64,000 bases of DNA from Paraphoma chrysanthemicola (lineage: Eukaryota; Ascomycota; Dothideomycetes; Pleosporales; Phaeosphaeriaceae). The stretch spans positions 186,001-250,000 of the forward strand of contig JAGMWG010000017.1 in assembly GCA_020744225.1 (NCBI GenBank), written 5' to 3'. Positions 11,163 to 22,460 of the stretch are shown here, one piece after another. The notes under the pieces are model-generated. The model had not been told where the DNA came from. It ran no database searches and worked only from the letters and a program-made list of their open reading frames with translations. The position numbers and the translations under genes are program-made. Positions within the stretch are counted from its first letter, which is position 1, and the number at the start of each line of letters is the position of its first letter.

Positions 11163-12081
11163 TTACAACGAGACACAGCCATCAGCGGAGTCCTCGAGGA
11201 AAACACCACCGTAGATTTGACCCTCGTTGAGATTCTTCGACTGGTAGCCATTGTTGACAACGTCTGTAGATCCGGTAGGCTTCTTGAGTATGCCAAGCTG
11301 GAACTGACCTCCTCCAGCCAAGTTGGCATACTTGTTGGTTGCAACAGCAGTGAGTTCAGCCGCACCTACGGAGTAGTAAACTGTCACTTGACTAGAGATA
11401 CAGTTAGCACCGTGAATGTGTTTGGTCATGTATATAGTCCACCTACTTTGCATTATAGTTCAACTTGACAGCAAAATTTTGCCAATTCTTCTGGTCGATA
11501 GCTACTGACCACAACGAGTTGCCGTTCCGGTCCAGAATCTTGAAGTTATTCTTGTCCGCATTGGACTTTCCAATTAGGGAGCCAGCCTGGAATTGGATCT
11601 GGTTGGAAGAATAATCGGCGGCCTCGTGCCAAACATTGAGGTATTCGTGAGTGAGATTTAATGGCCTGGCCGGGTCCTGCTTAACGCTCCAATGCAAGGT
11701 CTTAATGCCTTTGCCACCCTCGCCATCGGGGGCATCCTTGAGGAATTGGAGCCCTGCTCGTCGGAAACCATTTTGCGTCTGGAAAATGGACTTGTCCGAC
11801 AATGTCACTTCGACAGCAGTGTACTTGCTACCATCGAAGCGTGATGAATCATTGGGGAATTTGAGGATCTCACTCCACTTCAGATTATTGCCTTTGACGT
11901 AGTCAGGGTTGAAAATCGTATTTGTGGCATATGTGTCGAAAAAGGTTGGTGCAGTGTTGACTGGAACACGACCATCAAAGACGATGGTGCACTTTGGTTC
12001 AGCTGCGCGACCTTGCTTGTAAGGATGTGCCAGAGCCGCTGAAGCGGCTAGAGCGAGAGACGCGAGGGTTTGAGTGTGCAT
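11163..12081 (-). CDS. secreted GH131-type beta-glucanase
   Basis: Exons 11447-12081 and 11163-11391 (intron 55 bp, phase 2) give 287 residues. The N-terminus is a signal peptide ending about residue 18 (LAASAALAHP). The sequence matches the fungal GH131 family along its whole length, with the hallmark FNPDYVKGNNLKWSE, the QTQNGFRRAGLQ stretch and the C-terminal GQIYGGVFLEDSADGCVS. GH131 enzymes are known to act on beta-1,3/1,6 and beta-1,4 glucans, so a role in plant or fungal wall breakdown is likely. The ATG at 12081 begins the signal peptide; an in-frame upstream stretch is judged leader. A TATA-like CTATAAG lies about 60 bases upstream (12137-12143). There is no cellulose-binding module. 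Confidence 0.9.
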
Positions 12082-13075
12082 GATGAAGTAAATGGTTGAG
12101 TGAGAGCAACATGTGTAGACAGGAAATGAGCGCGGTCTTATAGTAATGGAATTGCGCCATTGGCAGCTCTTCGGTGCAATGCAAATCCATTGTATGCTGC
12201 TGATTGCGATTGCATCCACATCGAAGCCTCCGGCTCTTCTTATGGTCAAATATGGGAAACTATTGTTCTTTCATCTAGGAGGGCCAATGAGATGACCGAG
12301 GAAGACGCATGAGGATTTCCATAGTAAGTCCAAGAACGACACTCTACAGCTGTTTTAATTTACCTGAAGACATCTGTCATGAGGCTCCGGATATTGGCAA
12401 TGCTAAGAATCTGGGGTAAAGTGCACGCAGCTCCCGGACGGACCGGCATTCCGACTGGCTCGAACTCGATTTGAGTGCGTGTGCATCTTGCAAAGGCTGG
12501 TCGGTTATTCACCGTGGAGAGTCTTGATTCTGGTACCGGGTGTGGGCACGGTTTACCATGCCCTGCAAGGAGGATAAGCATTTGCATGCCGAGCCTGGGC
12601 ATGGAACGCGTGCATTACACCACGAATATTTGTGATCGTTCGATGAGGTATCCTGCACGGTAGAAGAATACAAACGAACAATATAATTGGCGAGGCTTGG
12701 TCCAGTCTAAGCACTATAGTAACGCCGAAGAGACGGACCAGGAGATCTGACCCGTCCAAATGTGACATCCCTTGGGCTGAGGCGTAGGAAAAGGATAAGT
12801 TGGTATCATTATGTGATTCATAGTAGAGAACCGCTCATAAACAAGCGTGAACCATGTCATCCTCACATAGCAATGTCTCTACTACAAAAGTGGTTTGAAC
12901 GATCTAGGGTATCTTGCGCCGCTCAAAGTCTACGCGAAAGTCTACGCGAAAGTGTGCACGAAAGTGCACACGAAAACACGACCAAAATGCTCAAATGCAG
13001 TACGATGAACCAATGCTCTTTGCGCACGAAATCACAGGACGGGACACAGCGCCCCAGATGACCACTATGCAAGTG
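12082..13075. other. intergenic, divergent side of GH131 and 3' side of heme oxygenase
   Basis: No reading frame here resembles a known protein. It contains the GH131 promoter and a small degenerate repeat near 12931-12980. Confidence 0.45.
12931..12980 (+). repeat. degenerate 12-bp tandem repeat
   Basis: About four units of the pattern ACGCGAAAGTCT / GCACGAAAGTGC follow each other, the later units drifting. It is a minor minisatellite in an intergenic stretch. Confidence 0.6.
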
Positions 13076-14221
13076 TTATGGTCCTCTCAGTAAAGTCACA
13101 CAGGCAAGGCAGCCCAGTGCGATAATAGCCCCGGCGACTTCGGGCCTTCGCGCAAAGCGCATGACTCGATCTCCCGGACTTCCTGTCAACGACAAACGAA
13201 GAGGCTGCTCAGCAGCGAGCTTGACGTGCAATATTCCCTCCGTGTTGGCAGCTTCTCGTGTCGCACTGTGCTGGCAGGACTCGTCGTTGGCGTCGTGCCT
13301 CTCAACTACAGCGTCCAGCTCTTGAACCAGACGGGCGCAGAAGTCGAAAATGTTCTTTGCTTCTTCGATGATGTCGATGCGCTCGTCGGGCGTGAAGAGA
13401 GTGTCTGCAGCAGCAAGCTGTGCCTTGAATTCGACCTTGATATCTTCGCCGTCAAACTGGCCGGGGAAATGCCAAAAAGATAATCCTCGCTCGGACAAGG
13501 CTGCTGTTCCTGACTTCTCGCTCGCGTCGCATGCATTCCAGAAGTCAGGCCCAGCATCTAATAGGCCGGCGCGTATCCAGCGCCCTCCCGAGAAGACAGC
13601 CATGTAGAAACACCAGGCATAGCTCACAAGAGTCCACGGGCGTTCGTGCACAGCTTGTCTTATGTGTGTGCAGAACTCGGCGACTCTGTCTCCGGGATAC
13701 TTGGCCAGCACAACCTCGAGATCTGTGGGGTGCAGTCCCAGCAGGAACCCAAGATCCTTCTTGACGCGCGCCGACCGCAGCAAGCCCCGTGGCCTGGCGG
13801 TCTGTAGAAAGCGCACAAGCTCCGGCGAGGGGTGTGTCGGGGCGCCCCGGGTGGTTGTGAAGAGCGTAGGCGAGTCGTACGGGTTTACCAGCAGGTAGGA
13901 GAGCAGCGGCGAGGTGGACTGGACCTCGGATGACGATGTCGTCGCAGGCGTGTGCGGGGCGCAGTCGCGCAGTATGTCGGCCCACAGCGACTCGAATGTG
14001 AGGAAGACGTGCGCAAAGTGGACGAGGCCGGTGGCATAGAAGGCGGGGTCCGAGGTGTGCGGTGGCAGAGCGAGGGGCAGACGGCTCGTGATGAGGCGAT
14101 TGAGGGATGTGTGGAGGTTCCGCGTTGCGGCGTTGATCTCACCGGACAGTGAGACTGGCAGACGGGCTTTCTCTGGCTGTGCCTCTGTCTCCTGGCCGGC
14201 GCCGTGGCCTCTTTCTAGCAT
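13076..14221 (-). CDS. HMX1: heme oxygenase, Hmx1-like, tail-anchored
   Basis: The single-exon product has 381 residues from the ATG at 14221; a longer frame upstream begins only with GTG. Heme oxygenase opens the heme ring to biliverdin, iron and CO, and in yeast Hmx1 sits in the ER membrane and helps recycle heme iron. The N-terminal part carries the family signature ATRNLHTSLNRLI, whose His is the expected proximal heme ligand, followed by an all-helical domain. A C-terminal hydrophobic segment (AGAIIALGCLACVTLL) fits a tail anchor. A WTLVSYAWCFYMAVFSGGRW stretch matches the conserved distal-helix region with small residues. The promoter is divergent to UBC6. Confidence 0.85.
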   Translation of the reverse strand: MLERGHGAGQETEAQPEKARLPVSLSGEINAATRNLHTSLNRLITSRLPLALPPHTSDPAFYATGLVHFAHVFLTFESLWADILRDCAPHTPATTSSSEVQSTSPLLSYLLVNPYDSPTLFTTTRGAPTHPSPELVRFLQTARPRGLLRSARVKKDLGFLLGLHPTDLEVVLAKYPGDRVAEFCTHIRQAVHERPWTLVSYAWCFYMAVFSGGRWIRAGLLDAGPDFWNACDASEKSGTAALSERGLSFWHFPGQFDGEDIKVEFKAQLAAADTLFTPDERIDIIEEAKNIFDFCARLVQELDAVVERHDANDESCQHSATREAANTEGILHVKLAAEQPLRLSLTGSPGDRVMRFARRPEVAGAIIALGCLACVTLLRGP

Positions 14222-15125
14222 GGCGGGCGGGAAAGGATATTCCGAGGTGATTTGATTGAGAGGTGACACAGAGCAGAGCAGAGCAGCACAGCGCAGACTT
14301 ATCTCAGAGGCTCAAAGCACGCGATTGTCCCACGCGCACAACAACCTGATTCTCCGGCTCGTGTCAAATGCACGCGGTGCCTCCTCCGCGCACATGCAAC
14401 CAGGCAGGCACAAGGGTAGTGGGGACATGGTGGCGGCCGGCTAGGAGGGACGAGACGAATGACGCGCTCGGCAGGGGGTCACGCCGGCTGCGAGCAGAGA
14501 GACGGCCGAGTACAGTACAGTACAGAAGGAGCGTTGACGAGCACTGCGACCTGTCTCGCACAGGAATGCGAGTTGCAGAGTTTATAAGCCCGGATGTGAG
14601 ACGACGATCCTGGTGGGTACAATAGCATGTGGGCTGCTGATGTGCGATGCACGGAAAGGCCCGCCGGGACACAGATCGCGGCGAAGACGTGCCTTGCATA
14701 ACTGGCCGACGATGCACTCACTCCACCACCCAGCAGCTTCGTCCATGTTGACGGCAGCACTACACTTGATGCCACCATGCACACATCCTAGCCCATGCAC
14801 TGCGCCTGCTCATCATGTGCAGGACAGCAGTCATGAGCCTGGTGAGCCTCTCCAAGACGACACATATCATGGGGCCTGCACTCCCCGTGACAGCGGGGAG
14901 GCTTATGCTCGGTGAATCATGTCCCGCTCCACTCCACCCCGCCTCTGCGGCTGCTCGACATGTCCAGCATTACGTGGGGGGCGGAACGACTGGCGGCTAC
15001 GACCAAACGCGCAGCCGCCGCGCACGTCAGCGGTCAAGCAACCGTGGTCGCATAACCACAACTCGCTCTTCTCCCCATATCTTAGCCACGGCAGGTACAG
15101 TACGCACTCGAGCCCTAACCAAGTC
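14222..15125. other. divergent promoter region HMX1-UBC6
   Basis: About 900 bases without a convincing gene. Several overlapping open frames exist on both strands because the stretch is GC-rich, but none resembles a protein family. A short GTACA repeat lies near 14510-14525. Confidence 0.45.
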
Positions 15126-16063
15126 ATGTCGACACGTGGGCAGTTCAACACCAAGAACCCAACCATCAAGCGGATATGTACGCTGGCCCCAGTACTCGCC
15201 CGAGTCCGCGCTGATACCCCGTAGTAAAGGAAGCTTCCGAGCTCTCTACCGCTCCCTCGCCAGACTACCATGCCGAGCCCCAAGAGACAAACCTCTTCGA
15301 GTGGCACTTCACGCTGCGCGGTCCACCCGCCCCGTCCGCCTATGCCGGTGGCATCTACCACGGCCGCATCATCCTCCCGCCCCAGTACCCTCTGCGACCT
15401 CCGTCCTTCCGCTTTCTCACCCCGACCGGCCGCTTCGAAGTGAACCGCGAGATCTGCCTGAGTATATCCGGCCATCATGAGGAGACATGGCAGCCTGCGT
15501 GGGGCGTCCGGACCGCCTTGGTCGCCATAAGAAGTTTCATGGACACAGATGCCAAGGGCCAGCTGGGCGGCATAGAGTGCAGCAAGGAGGCGAGAGAGAA
15601 AATGGCCAAGGAGAGTCCTGCGTGGCGATGTCCGGCCTGTGCTAGAACCAACGGTGAGATCATGAAGGAGAGGGAAGAGCTCGTGCGCGAGATCGAAGCC
15701 ACAGAAGGCAAGCGACAAGAAGAGGCGATACCCGAGGAGCTACGCCTGGCGTATCGGGATGAATTGGGCAAGGAAACCGCCAGCAACGATGAAGCCGGCG
15801 AGAACAAACCCAAGGCAGAGGCCAGCTCCCTTCGATCGACAACCTCAAATGTACCATTCGCCTCGTCTCCAGCAATGTCGGCAGCAAATAATCCACTTCC
15901 AGGCCGGCCGGCATCCTCACCCAGAGTAGCACGCCAAGCCCATGCGCCTACAGTAACCCACTTACCACAGAGAAGCCTGGACCGTTCTTCAGCCCTCCTT
16001 GACGCCTGCATCTACGGCATTCTTGCGGCATTGTTATTCATGGTTCTGAAGAAATTTGCTTGA
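15126..16063 (+). CDS. UBC6: ER ubiquitin-conjugating enzyme E2, Ubc6
   Basis: Exons 15126-15177 and 15225-16063 (47-bp intron) give 296 residues. Ubc6 is the tail-anchored E2 of ER-associated degradation and works with the Doa10 ligase. The N-terminus reads TIKRILKEASEL across the splice, the E2 fold follows with the HPL-less WHFTLRGP and YPLRPPSFRFLTP motifs, and the active-site Cys lies in NREICLSISGHHEETWQP. A variable, Ser/Pro-rich linker leads to a C-terminal membrane segment (LDACIYGILAALLFMVLKK). Family length and order fit well. The intron splits the protein right after residue 17, so a search for single open frames would miss the start. Confidence 0.96.
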
Positions 16064-16593
16064 ATGCTGTCCTTCGTCCAAGTCTTCCAGGTATCGAGTC
16101 CACTGTATCTCCCCATTTTCCGCTGGCTCGACGTCGGCGCAAGGCTTCTTTTGCTACTGCAATATATCCCTGCCTCCAGTCATTAGCATACACTGCAGCC
16201 GGGCTCCCAACTTCGCACAATCGCTCGTACGCCTGAGTGCCTACGGCTGGATGCTCGGAGAGAAATTACAAGTTTCGTCCAACGCACCAGCTTGTGTATG
16301 TGGGTTCTTGTCTACCGTAGCATTTTGGCAAGCTACATTGACCGGCTATTTCCTTCGTGAACCACACTCGTCCGCCCATTGTTTCCCCATCTGCTTTCGT
16401 TTTCACTCACTAGTGTCTGTAACCACAACTTTGAAGCCCCTCCGATTCTTGGCGCTACTTTCTCGTTACACCGTTTCCACGGCCTCTTTGTCCAAGTTTT
16501 CCAGAGTCGCTCGTCGATCCCTCAACATCCATTTAGACGTCTGAAGACATTAGAGTTTCACAAAGTTTCATAAAAGGCCCGCGTCGAGCCCAT
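16064..16593. other. downstream region of UBC6
   Basis: It has no intact gene. On the minus strand short protein-like pieces are separated by stops, which may be a relic, but nothing identifies them. Confidence 0.35.
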
Positions 16594-16935
16594 ATGGGCA
16601 TCGCTGGTTCAAGGTTGTCCGTTTCACAGATTCCAGCAATACTTGCAATACACCCTGAGCACGATAAGGACTCTGCTAATGTACATCTTTGCGCATCCAT
16701 CATGAGAGACGTTTAGGAGCGAGCCGACTTATTTGAGCAAGAAGAGAAGCAGCGACTCCATGAGATGGAGACATCTGTTGTGACATTCGAGTCGCTCAAG
16801 AAGAAGGAAACGACACGATAGCAACGCATCAAGATGTCATGGAAGCAGTGCATAGGATAAAGGAAAAGTGGTGGATGGAGCCTTTCGATCCCTCCGCCGA
16901 AGAGCATGGGATAGAGAAGTCATTCATCATCTGAC
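16594..16935 (+). pseudogene. possible broken small gene
   Basis: From the ATG at 16594 a frame of 40 codons ends at TAG (16714-16716) and continues in the same frame with a charged, coiled-coil-like stretch (ADLFEQEEKQRLHEMETS) to about 16790. A one-base frame change then leads to a further charged stretch (VMEAVHRIKEKWWMEPFD) ending at TGA 16933-16935. The composition is protein-like, with a stop and a shift inside. It could be a decayed gene or chance. I do not recognise the family. Confidence 0.35.
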
Positions 16936-17409
16936 CTGAGACATTCTGATCTTGGTCCACTTCAGACCCCTAGGTTTACCCATGGGTCTGTCATCTTCCT
17001 GCTTGACGATCAACTTTCCAATAAGGTAAAGGATGACTGCGACACGATGGCTAGAGACCTCAATCATGGGCACTATTTTTTGATAAATGGAGCTAAGTAG
17101 CATCTTATTATGTTGTACAAAATCCACCTATCCGGATATCATGGTCCCAATAAGCAATGCCGCGCTCAACGCGCCTGGTGTGCTTTCATAGAGTGCATCT
17201 CGACGCAGCTACGCGTTCCTCTGTAATCAACAACAACAGCAACAACGCCTTTATGTGTGGTGTGGCCATTGCCCGCCTTCTACTATATCGCTGTGCTAGC
17301 GGGCAAATCCGACGAGAATGTGGAAATATTCAAAACGCCACGTGTGAATGTGCAATGAGCAACCCCAACGCCGCCCTATATGTCGCAACAGTAGCCAGAA
17401 TCTCTCCAC
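16936..17409. other. intergenic
   Basis: Nothing recognisable is seen between the relic and the 3' end of the glycosyltransferase gene. Confidence 0.4.
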
Positions 17410-18885
17410 TCACCGGACCGTCGGCGTGAGCCATGTGGCTTCGACACATCCTTCGTAGAACTGTCGCTCGCCCTTTTCTCCCTCGACGCCAAAGCCCATA
17501 CTCCTGAGCGTCCCTGTGTCCCAGCCGCTCACGAACTCACCCTGACCGCCATTCTCTCTGTCGACGGAATTCCCGAGTTTGATGTAGTCTTCGTGGCGGC
17601 AAACTGTCTGCGAGAAGGACCACTGCAAACAGTTGGGGTCGGCAGCGCATTCGGAACCGCAGGATCCAGCGTTGCGGTGAGCAGGGCGGTCGTTGGGAAC
17701 GGGCTGCGTGGAGAGATTGTCCCACCACTCGCGCGAGGGACCCTGGGCAAGAAAGGAGTGCGTGTACGAAAGCAGGGAGGAGTAAGTGAAGGGTTTCTAC
17801 CATCGAGTCAGCGAAAGTGGTGACATGCTCTGTGCCAAAAAAGTGCTTACGGTGTTGTACTGGCGCGTGCGCTCCCACTTCCACAGGTTCTCCATCTGTT
17901 CTGGCTTGAGTTGGTGCAGTGAAAGCAGTGGGACACACCAGCGGTCGCGCGTCGTCATGACATCCTTGAGCTGTTCGCTGGAGAAGGTGGGGTGCAGCGC
18001 AGACAGCTTGACGCCGGTAGCGTTCTGAATGGCGTACGAGAGGACAGCATCGCCGCGCTGCTCCTCTTTGACCCAGTCCTCGTACCGATAGCTCAGACGG
18101 CTCTCCCGCGGAATTTCGGCCGAGCCAGTGGCGCGTGGCGGGAGCAGGCGTTTCATCAGGCCCTGCGAAAGCACGAAGCCAGCGCCGCCGTAGGCAAAGT
18201 AGCGGCCCTCGCTGCCCTTGTGGGGGGCGCCGAGGTAGTGCGACGACGACGAGTCGAGCTGGCTGAGCAGGCGGAACAGCGTGTCCCAGAAGAAGTAGAC
18301 GTCCGACTCGAGGAAGACGAACCACTTGGCCTTGGGATTGGACGTGTAGGCCTTGTCGACCATGGGCAGGTACTTGAAGCGGTCGAGCTTGAAGCTGCGC
18401 TGCGACTCGCGGACCGTCTCGCCCTCGGTGTGGGCCTTCTTCTGGTCGACGTAGGCCTGGAAGTCGAGGTTGTTGACCTCGTAGCTCTTGGGCAGCTCGG
18501 CGAGAATGTCGATGACATGGCGGTCGCCCAGGCGCTCGTCCTGGTCGCCGACTATCATGAGGTTGGAGATGCAGCTCGAGACGGTGCTGAGGTGGGCCTT
18601 GGTGGCGGAGCCCTCGCCCGACGACACCTTGAGCACGACCTGGATCTCGTCGAGAAGGTGCTTGGGGAAGTTCTGGCAGTAGTCGAGCTCGATGCTGTTG
18701 GCGCTCTTGGTCTCGAGCGGCGGGAAGAACGACTTGGTCTTGGCCTTGTGGACGGGCTGCTGGACGCCCGCATGGTGCGGCCGCCGGCGGGACAGCGAGT
18801 ATACGAAGAAGAAGAGCAGGATCGCTGGGAACAGAAACCTCCACGGCCGTCGGGCGAGGCGGCCAGCTAGCACCTTGAGCATCAT
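17410..18885 (-). CDS. GT31/fringe-like glycosyltransferase, type II membrane protein
   Basis: Exons 17851-18885 and 17410-17796 (54-bp intron, phase 0) give 473 residues. A short basic head and one hydrophobic segment (FLFPAILLFFFVYSL, about residues 16-30) predict a Golgi type II membrane protein. The catalytic domain resembles fungal GT31/fringe-like enzymes: KWFVFLESDVYFFWDTL with an acidic ESD in place of the usual DxD, then RYFAYGGAGFVLSQGLM and RYEDWVKEEQRGDAVLSYA. The C-terminal 90 residues contain several Cys in a pattern (SCGSECAADPNCLQWSF...VC) like a PAN/apple module. The sugar donor and acceptor are unknown. The start at 18885 (MMLKV) is preferred to an in-frame ATG at 19155, whose extra 90 residues look like translated leader. 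Confidence 0.82.
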
Positions 18886-19175
18886 GCCGCGCTTTGGTCT
18901 GCTATGCCCCGGGGCACGCGCGGTGGTGGGGGGCGGACGGGGGGGAAGTGCGCAGTGGTGCGAGGGATGCTCTATTCGGTCAATGGGCCTGAGGGAGCGT
19001 CGTGGTGGCACATTGGTGATGCTGCGATGGTGTTGCGACGCGAATAGTAAATGTCCATGCAGTCCCTGAGCACTCGGGTTGGGATCTGACCCTGGCGCGC
19101 TAAGACTACCGCCGCTTACGCCTACCACGCATCCCAACCGACATCGTCCTCTCAACCACGTCTGCCGCCAGCGTC

Positions 19176-19862
19176 CTACATCGTCTCGTCTGCTACTGCC
19201 ATTGACGACGCTCTAGACGTCACGGACCACACATAGGCATCTCGCTCGTGCGGCACATTGTATTCCGGTTCATCCTCAACGTCCGACCATGCCGGCAGGG
19301 CGTCAAAGTCCGAGTCGTTTGGAAACGCTTGCTGGCTATGTCGCCATTCGAGGCGAGTGCATGTCTCTTCGTGCTCCCGCTCAATGCGGCGCCCGGACTT
19401 GCACGCGAATGACCATGTTGAAGCGCTGCTGCTCCAACCGCCCGATTTGAATTTCAAGTTGAACTCGAGTTGTACCGGCCCACCCCTATCATCTTCGGGA
19501 GGCATGGCATGGCTTGCCACCAATTCTGCCTGTGGCGCAACGTCATGCTCAATGACCAAGTCTTGCTCTGCTTCGATTGCTCCTTTCTGTGCTGCTATTA
19601 CCATTCCTTCAGGGGAAGATTCTCTGATACTAGCAGCCGCCTTCGATGGTATTTCTTGGGGACTACAGCGACCATACGCGGATGACTGTGGCGTATGAGA
19701 TATGAAGGAGGATGGGGTCGTGTGCGGCATCTTTTCGACAGACAATGACTGATGGGATGAGACAGTGGAACGGGTCGAGGCTGGAGATGATGCGCTCGAC
19801 CTGGACATGCAGCATGATATGCGCAAGCGCAACCATCGCACGAGGTGCCTGACTTTGCCCAT
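19176..19862 (-). CDS. hypothetical protein, Ser-rich
   Basis: A single frame of 228 residues starts at ATG 19862. I do not recognise it. The head is basic (GKVRHLVRWLRLRISCC) with two adjacent Cys, the middle is rich in Ser, Thr and Pro, and the C-terminal third is more ordered with Trp and acidic runs (FPNDSDFDALPAWSDVEDEPEY). It starts divergently to nothing and lies 290 bases upstream of the glycosyltransferase on the same strand. It may be a fast-evolving lineage-specific gene. Confidence 0.5.
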   Translation of the reverse strand: MGKVRHLVRWLRLRISCCMSRSSASSPASTRSTVSSHQSLSVEKMPHTTPSSFISHTPQSSAYGRCSPQEIPSKAAASIRESSPEGMVIAAQKGAIEAEQDLVIEHDVAPQAELVASHAMPPEDDRGGPVQLEFNLKFKSGGWSSSASTWSFACKSGRRIEREHEETCTRLEWRHSQQAFPNDSDFDALPAWSDVEDEPEYNVPHERDAYVWSVTSRASSMAVADETM

Positions 19863-20292
19863 GTTCAAGCAGCAATCAAGCGATGTCGTTCGGTGCTAGT
19901 TATAGATTGAAAGCTCTGGCCGGAGTCGAATCAACTAACAAGTGCAATGGTTGAGTGAGTTGTATCAAGGAAGCAAAATGCGAGTATAAAGCTGATCAGG
20001 ACAGTCATGGCCTTCGTGCTGCCCAGGCGTGGGGGGTACAGTGAAAGTGGTGCTAATGTCGGCTCACACGCCACTGCGAAAGCCCATATACATCCTGCCA
20101 TCAGATGAGTTGGCATTCTTTGTGAGTATAGCATGGCAGCATGCAGGCATCAACAATTGGCAAGCAAGTTGGAGCAATCATTGTCGGCATTTTGGCGCAT
20201 CGCTTCTGTTTTGCCACCGAATCCGCTGAAGAATACCAGAGTGAGGAATACAGTATTGTACATGTGCGCCAATATCCTCGAAGGATGCACCG
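19863..20292. other. intergenic
   Basis: No gene is seen; the stretch joins the promoter of the Ser-rich protein with the 3' end of the coiled-coil gene. Confidence 0.4.
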
Positions 20293-20942
20293 CTATTCTT
20301 TTTGATCGTCATCCACCATCTCCGTGTCCGCCGACAGGTCCTCAGAAGCGTCAGCTTGACTACGCCATACATTAACGACGTGCTACGAGCTGATTGTTGG
20401 GGAAGAAGCATTGCTTACACCTCAAATAAATGGTTCTTCTTGCCCCGTCGGGTACGCCTACGCCTCATAGGCAAACTGGTGCCTGATGGCCCCATATTTG
20501 CGATTGCCTTGTGCAAAGCAATGTTTTCTCTCCGGAGTGTATCGGCCCTCCTCTTCTCGCGGGCCAGATCATCTTGTAACTGACCGACTTCGACCTGGAA
20601 TGCGGCTTCCTTCCAGGCAGAAGTTTCCTGTAGCTTTCCGTTCTCTTCTGCTAGATGCTCGCGTGCAGTCTCGGCGGCTCGGTAGGCAACAGCCACATCA
20701 TCGAATTCTCGCCCTTTCTGTGCCACGGGGGATTGCTCGTCGGAGTGAGCCTCCCAGTCGACTACATCTTTGCGTAGGTCGTCCCGTTCATCCTCGGCGG
20801 CGTCGAGACGCAATGCAAGCCTTCGAAGCTGCCCGTATTTGACCGCAACGACCGTCTCATGATCCGGCTCGCCGTCTGAGCTCGGGCGGAATGAGCGTTT
20901 GGCGCCCCAGGCACTCCGTGTGTTGTGATCGGAAGGTGGCAT
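20293..20942 (-). CDS. hypothetical coiled-coil protein
   Basis: Exons 20419-20942 and 20293-20359 (59-bp intron, donor GTAAGC) give 196 residues. About residues 35-150 are rich in Glu, Arg, Leu and Ala in heptad-like spacing, so a long coiled coil is likely; a basic patch RRRRTRRGKK follows near residue 160, and the second exon adds an acidic tail (ADASEDLSADTEMVDDD). The basic patch could be a nuclear signal. I know no family. The splice is supported because it replaces an abrupt stop with a compositionally coherent tail. Confidence 0.65.
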
Positions 20943-22460
20943 TCCGTCTGCAGGGACAAGTAGAGATCGCTGGCGAGATGTGGCTCAAATGATGATCGCC
21001 AATTAGCATATGAGATTCTGGGCTTTCAAAAGTGCATGGATTGGTTCTAGAGTAAATTGGTCGTGAAACATCTTGTTCTTGTGTGCTACTGAGCCACAGG
21101 CGAGGCCTCTTTCACCTCGTCGCAGATCTAGCCAAACTGGGCTATACAGCACGATAGACCATCACGGGAAGTCGTCCATCTGCAGACTCATAGCTCGATA
21201 CTGCAGATACGGTATGGGTCTGATTGAGAGCAATTGACACTTTTGTCTCGTTCCTAGTCGATGAGACGCGAGCCAGAAAGCCCCCAACTTCCTTGATAGG
21301 GGCCGCGCAGTTCTAGGTCGCTTGATACCCAACGGTAAGCATGGCCTCTTGACAAAGTAATACCGAAAGGGCTATCGCATGAAAGGTACCTCGTGGAGCA
21401 ATCAATGTGCACTGTGCACCACTCAGCTGGACTGAAAAACGGAAAAATAGAGAAATGTCTACTGATGAATCGACCATGTGTTACGCCAGTCTTGTATATG
21501 GGAACAGCAGAACTCCTGTATCGTTGCTCATATCTGGCTAGTCTTCTCAATATATGCGCTCTATACCATGTAATTGTGCCGTGGGTTTCTGCCCCATGGT
21601 AGGGTCCAACTTGCAAGGACTAGTAGTTGGATTTGCTAGCCATTGATTCCTCTTCTTCAACTCACAGCCGCGTGGCAGTGAAATCAATGAAAAAGAATGG
21701 TGGGCGCAAGCCAACCCACAGTACTGTTGAGGATAGGCACCAAAGATGTCCTTCCAAAACACTTGCATGATCGGAGCGAAGACGTGCTGGCAGTTAAGCC
21801 GCACAGTCTGCTCACGATCGCTCACTACGAAAGTCAGACTTGTCGCGTGATCTTGGTCCACGTACAGTTTCGAGCAGATTCGCCATGGTAACCTATGCTT
21901 GTCGTCCGAAGTGCAGCGCAGACTTGCCACCAAGGTGTACAGTGCGCGCGAAATCTGGAAGCACAGCACAGGCGATGCCAGAGCTGCTCTGGCTAACACT
22001 CGAAGGGAGAGCACCAACACCAGAGGTGTCAGCAGTCTGCCGAGGGTTATCGAATCGTACTGTCCGCACGCTAAACTCAAGGCCAACGGAGCGGTAGAGT
22101 TCTTGATGCTGGACTAGTCGACGAGTGCTTGTCGGGAGCAGGTGCGGGATATCGCTCAACTGGGACCTTTTCTCCTGGGGAGGGAGTCACAAGTTTGAGA
22201 GCGAGCAGCCTTTACATGGGAAATCGAAATGGGCGCTAGTACGTGCCGCGTCAATAAGTCTTGGCCTACGCGCGATTCACGTTCTTTTACAAAGGCTAGA
22301 CTCTGAAAGGCTCAGGTGAATGCGAGCGCTGTTTGTCGTTTGCAAAGCCGCCCTAGTGGAACCATAGTCGAATCCAACAACACCGTATTTCAGAGTGTCT
22401 CACTCGGAATCATCTAGTACCAACACGTCTATTTGGATATCTGGAGCCACCAAGCTGATC
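20943..22460. other. 1.5-kb divergent intergenic space
   Basis: It separates two head-to-head coiled-coil genes. One minus-strand frame of about 180 codons (21547-22086) lacks an ATG at its head and resembles nothing, so it is not called. It may hold long leaders or a non-coding transcript. Confidence 0.4.

Noticed and set aside
12762..13061. Short frame with repeated LRES units
   Set aside because: The repeats reflect a minisatellite; there is no further sign of coding.
17537..18870. Long frames (292 and 435 codons) overlapping the glycosyltransferase gene
   Set aside because: They are shadows in other frames of a GC-rich exon; composition is Arg/Pro/Ser or Ala/Val low-complexity and no family fits.
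21547..22086. 179-codon minus-strand frame in the 1.5-kb gap
   Set aside because: No ATG at its head, no known domain, and composition does not differ from the surrounding intergenic DNA.
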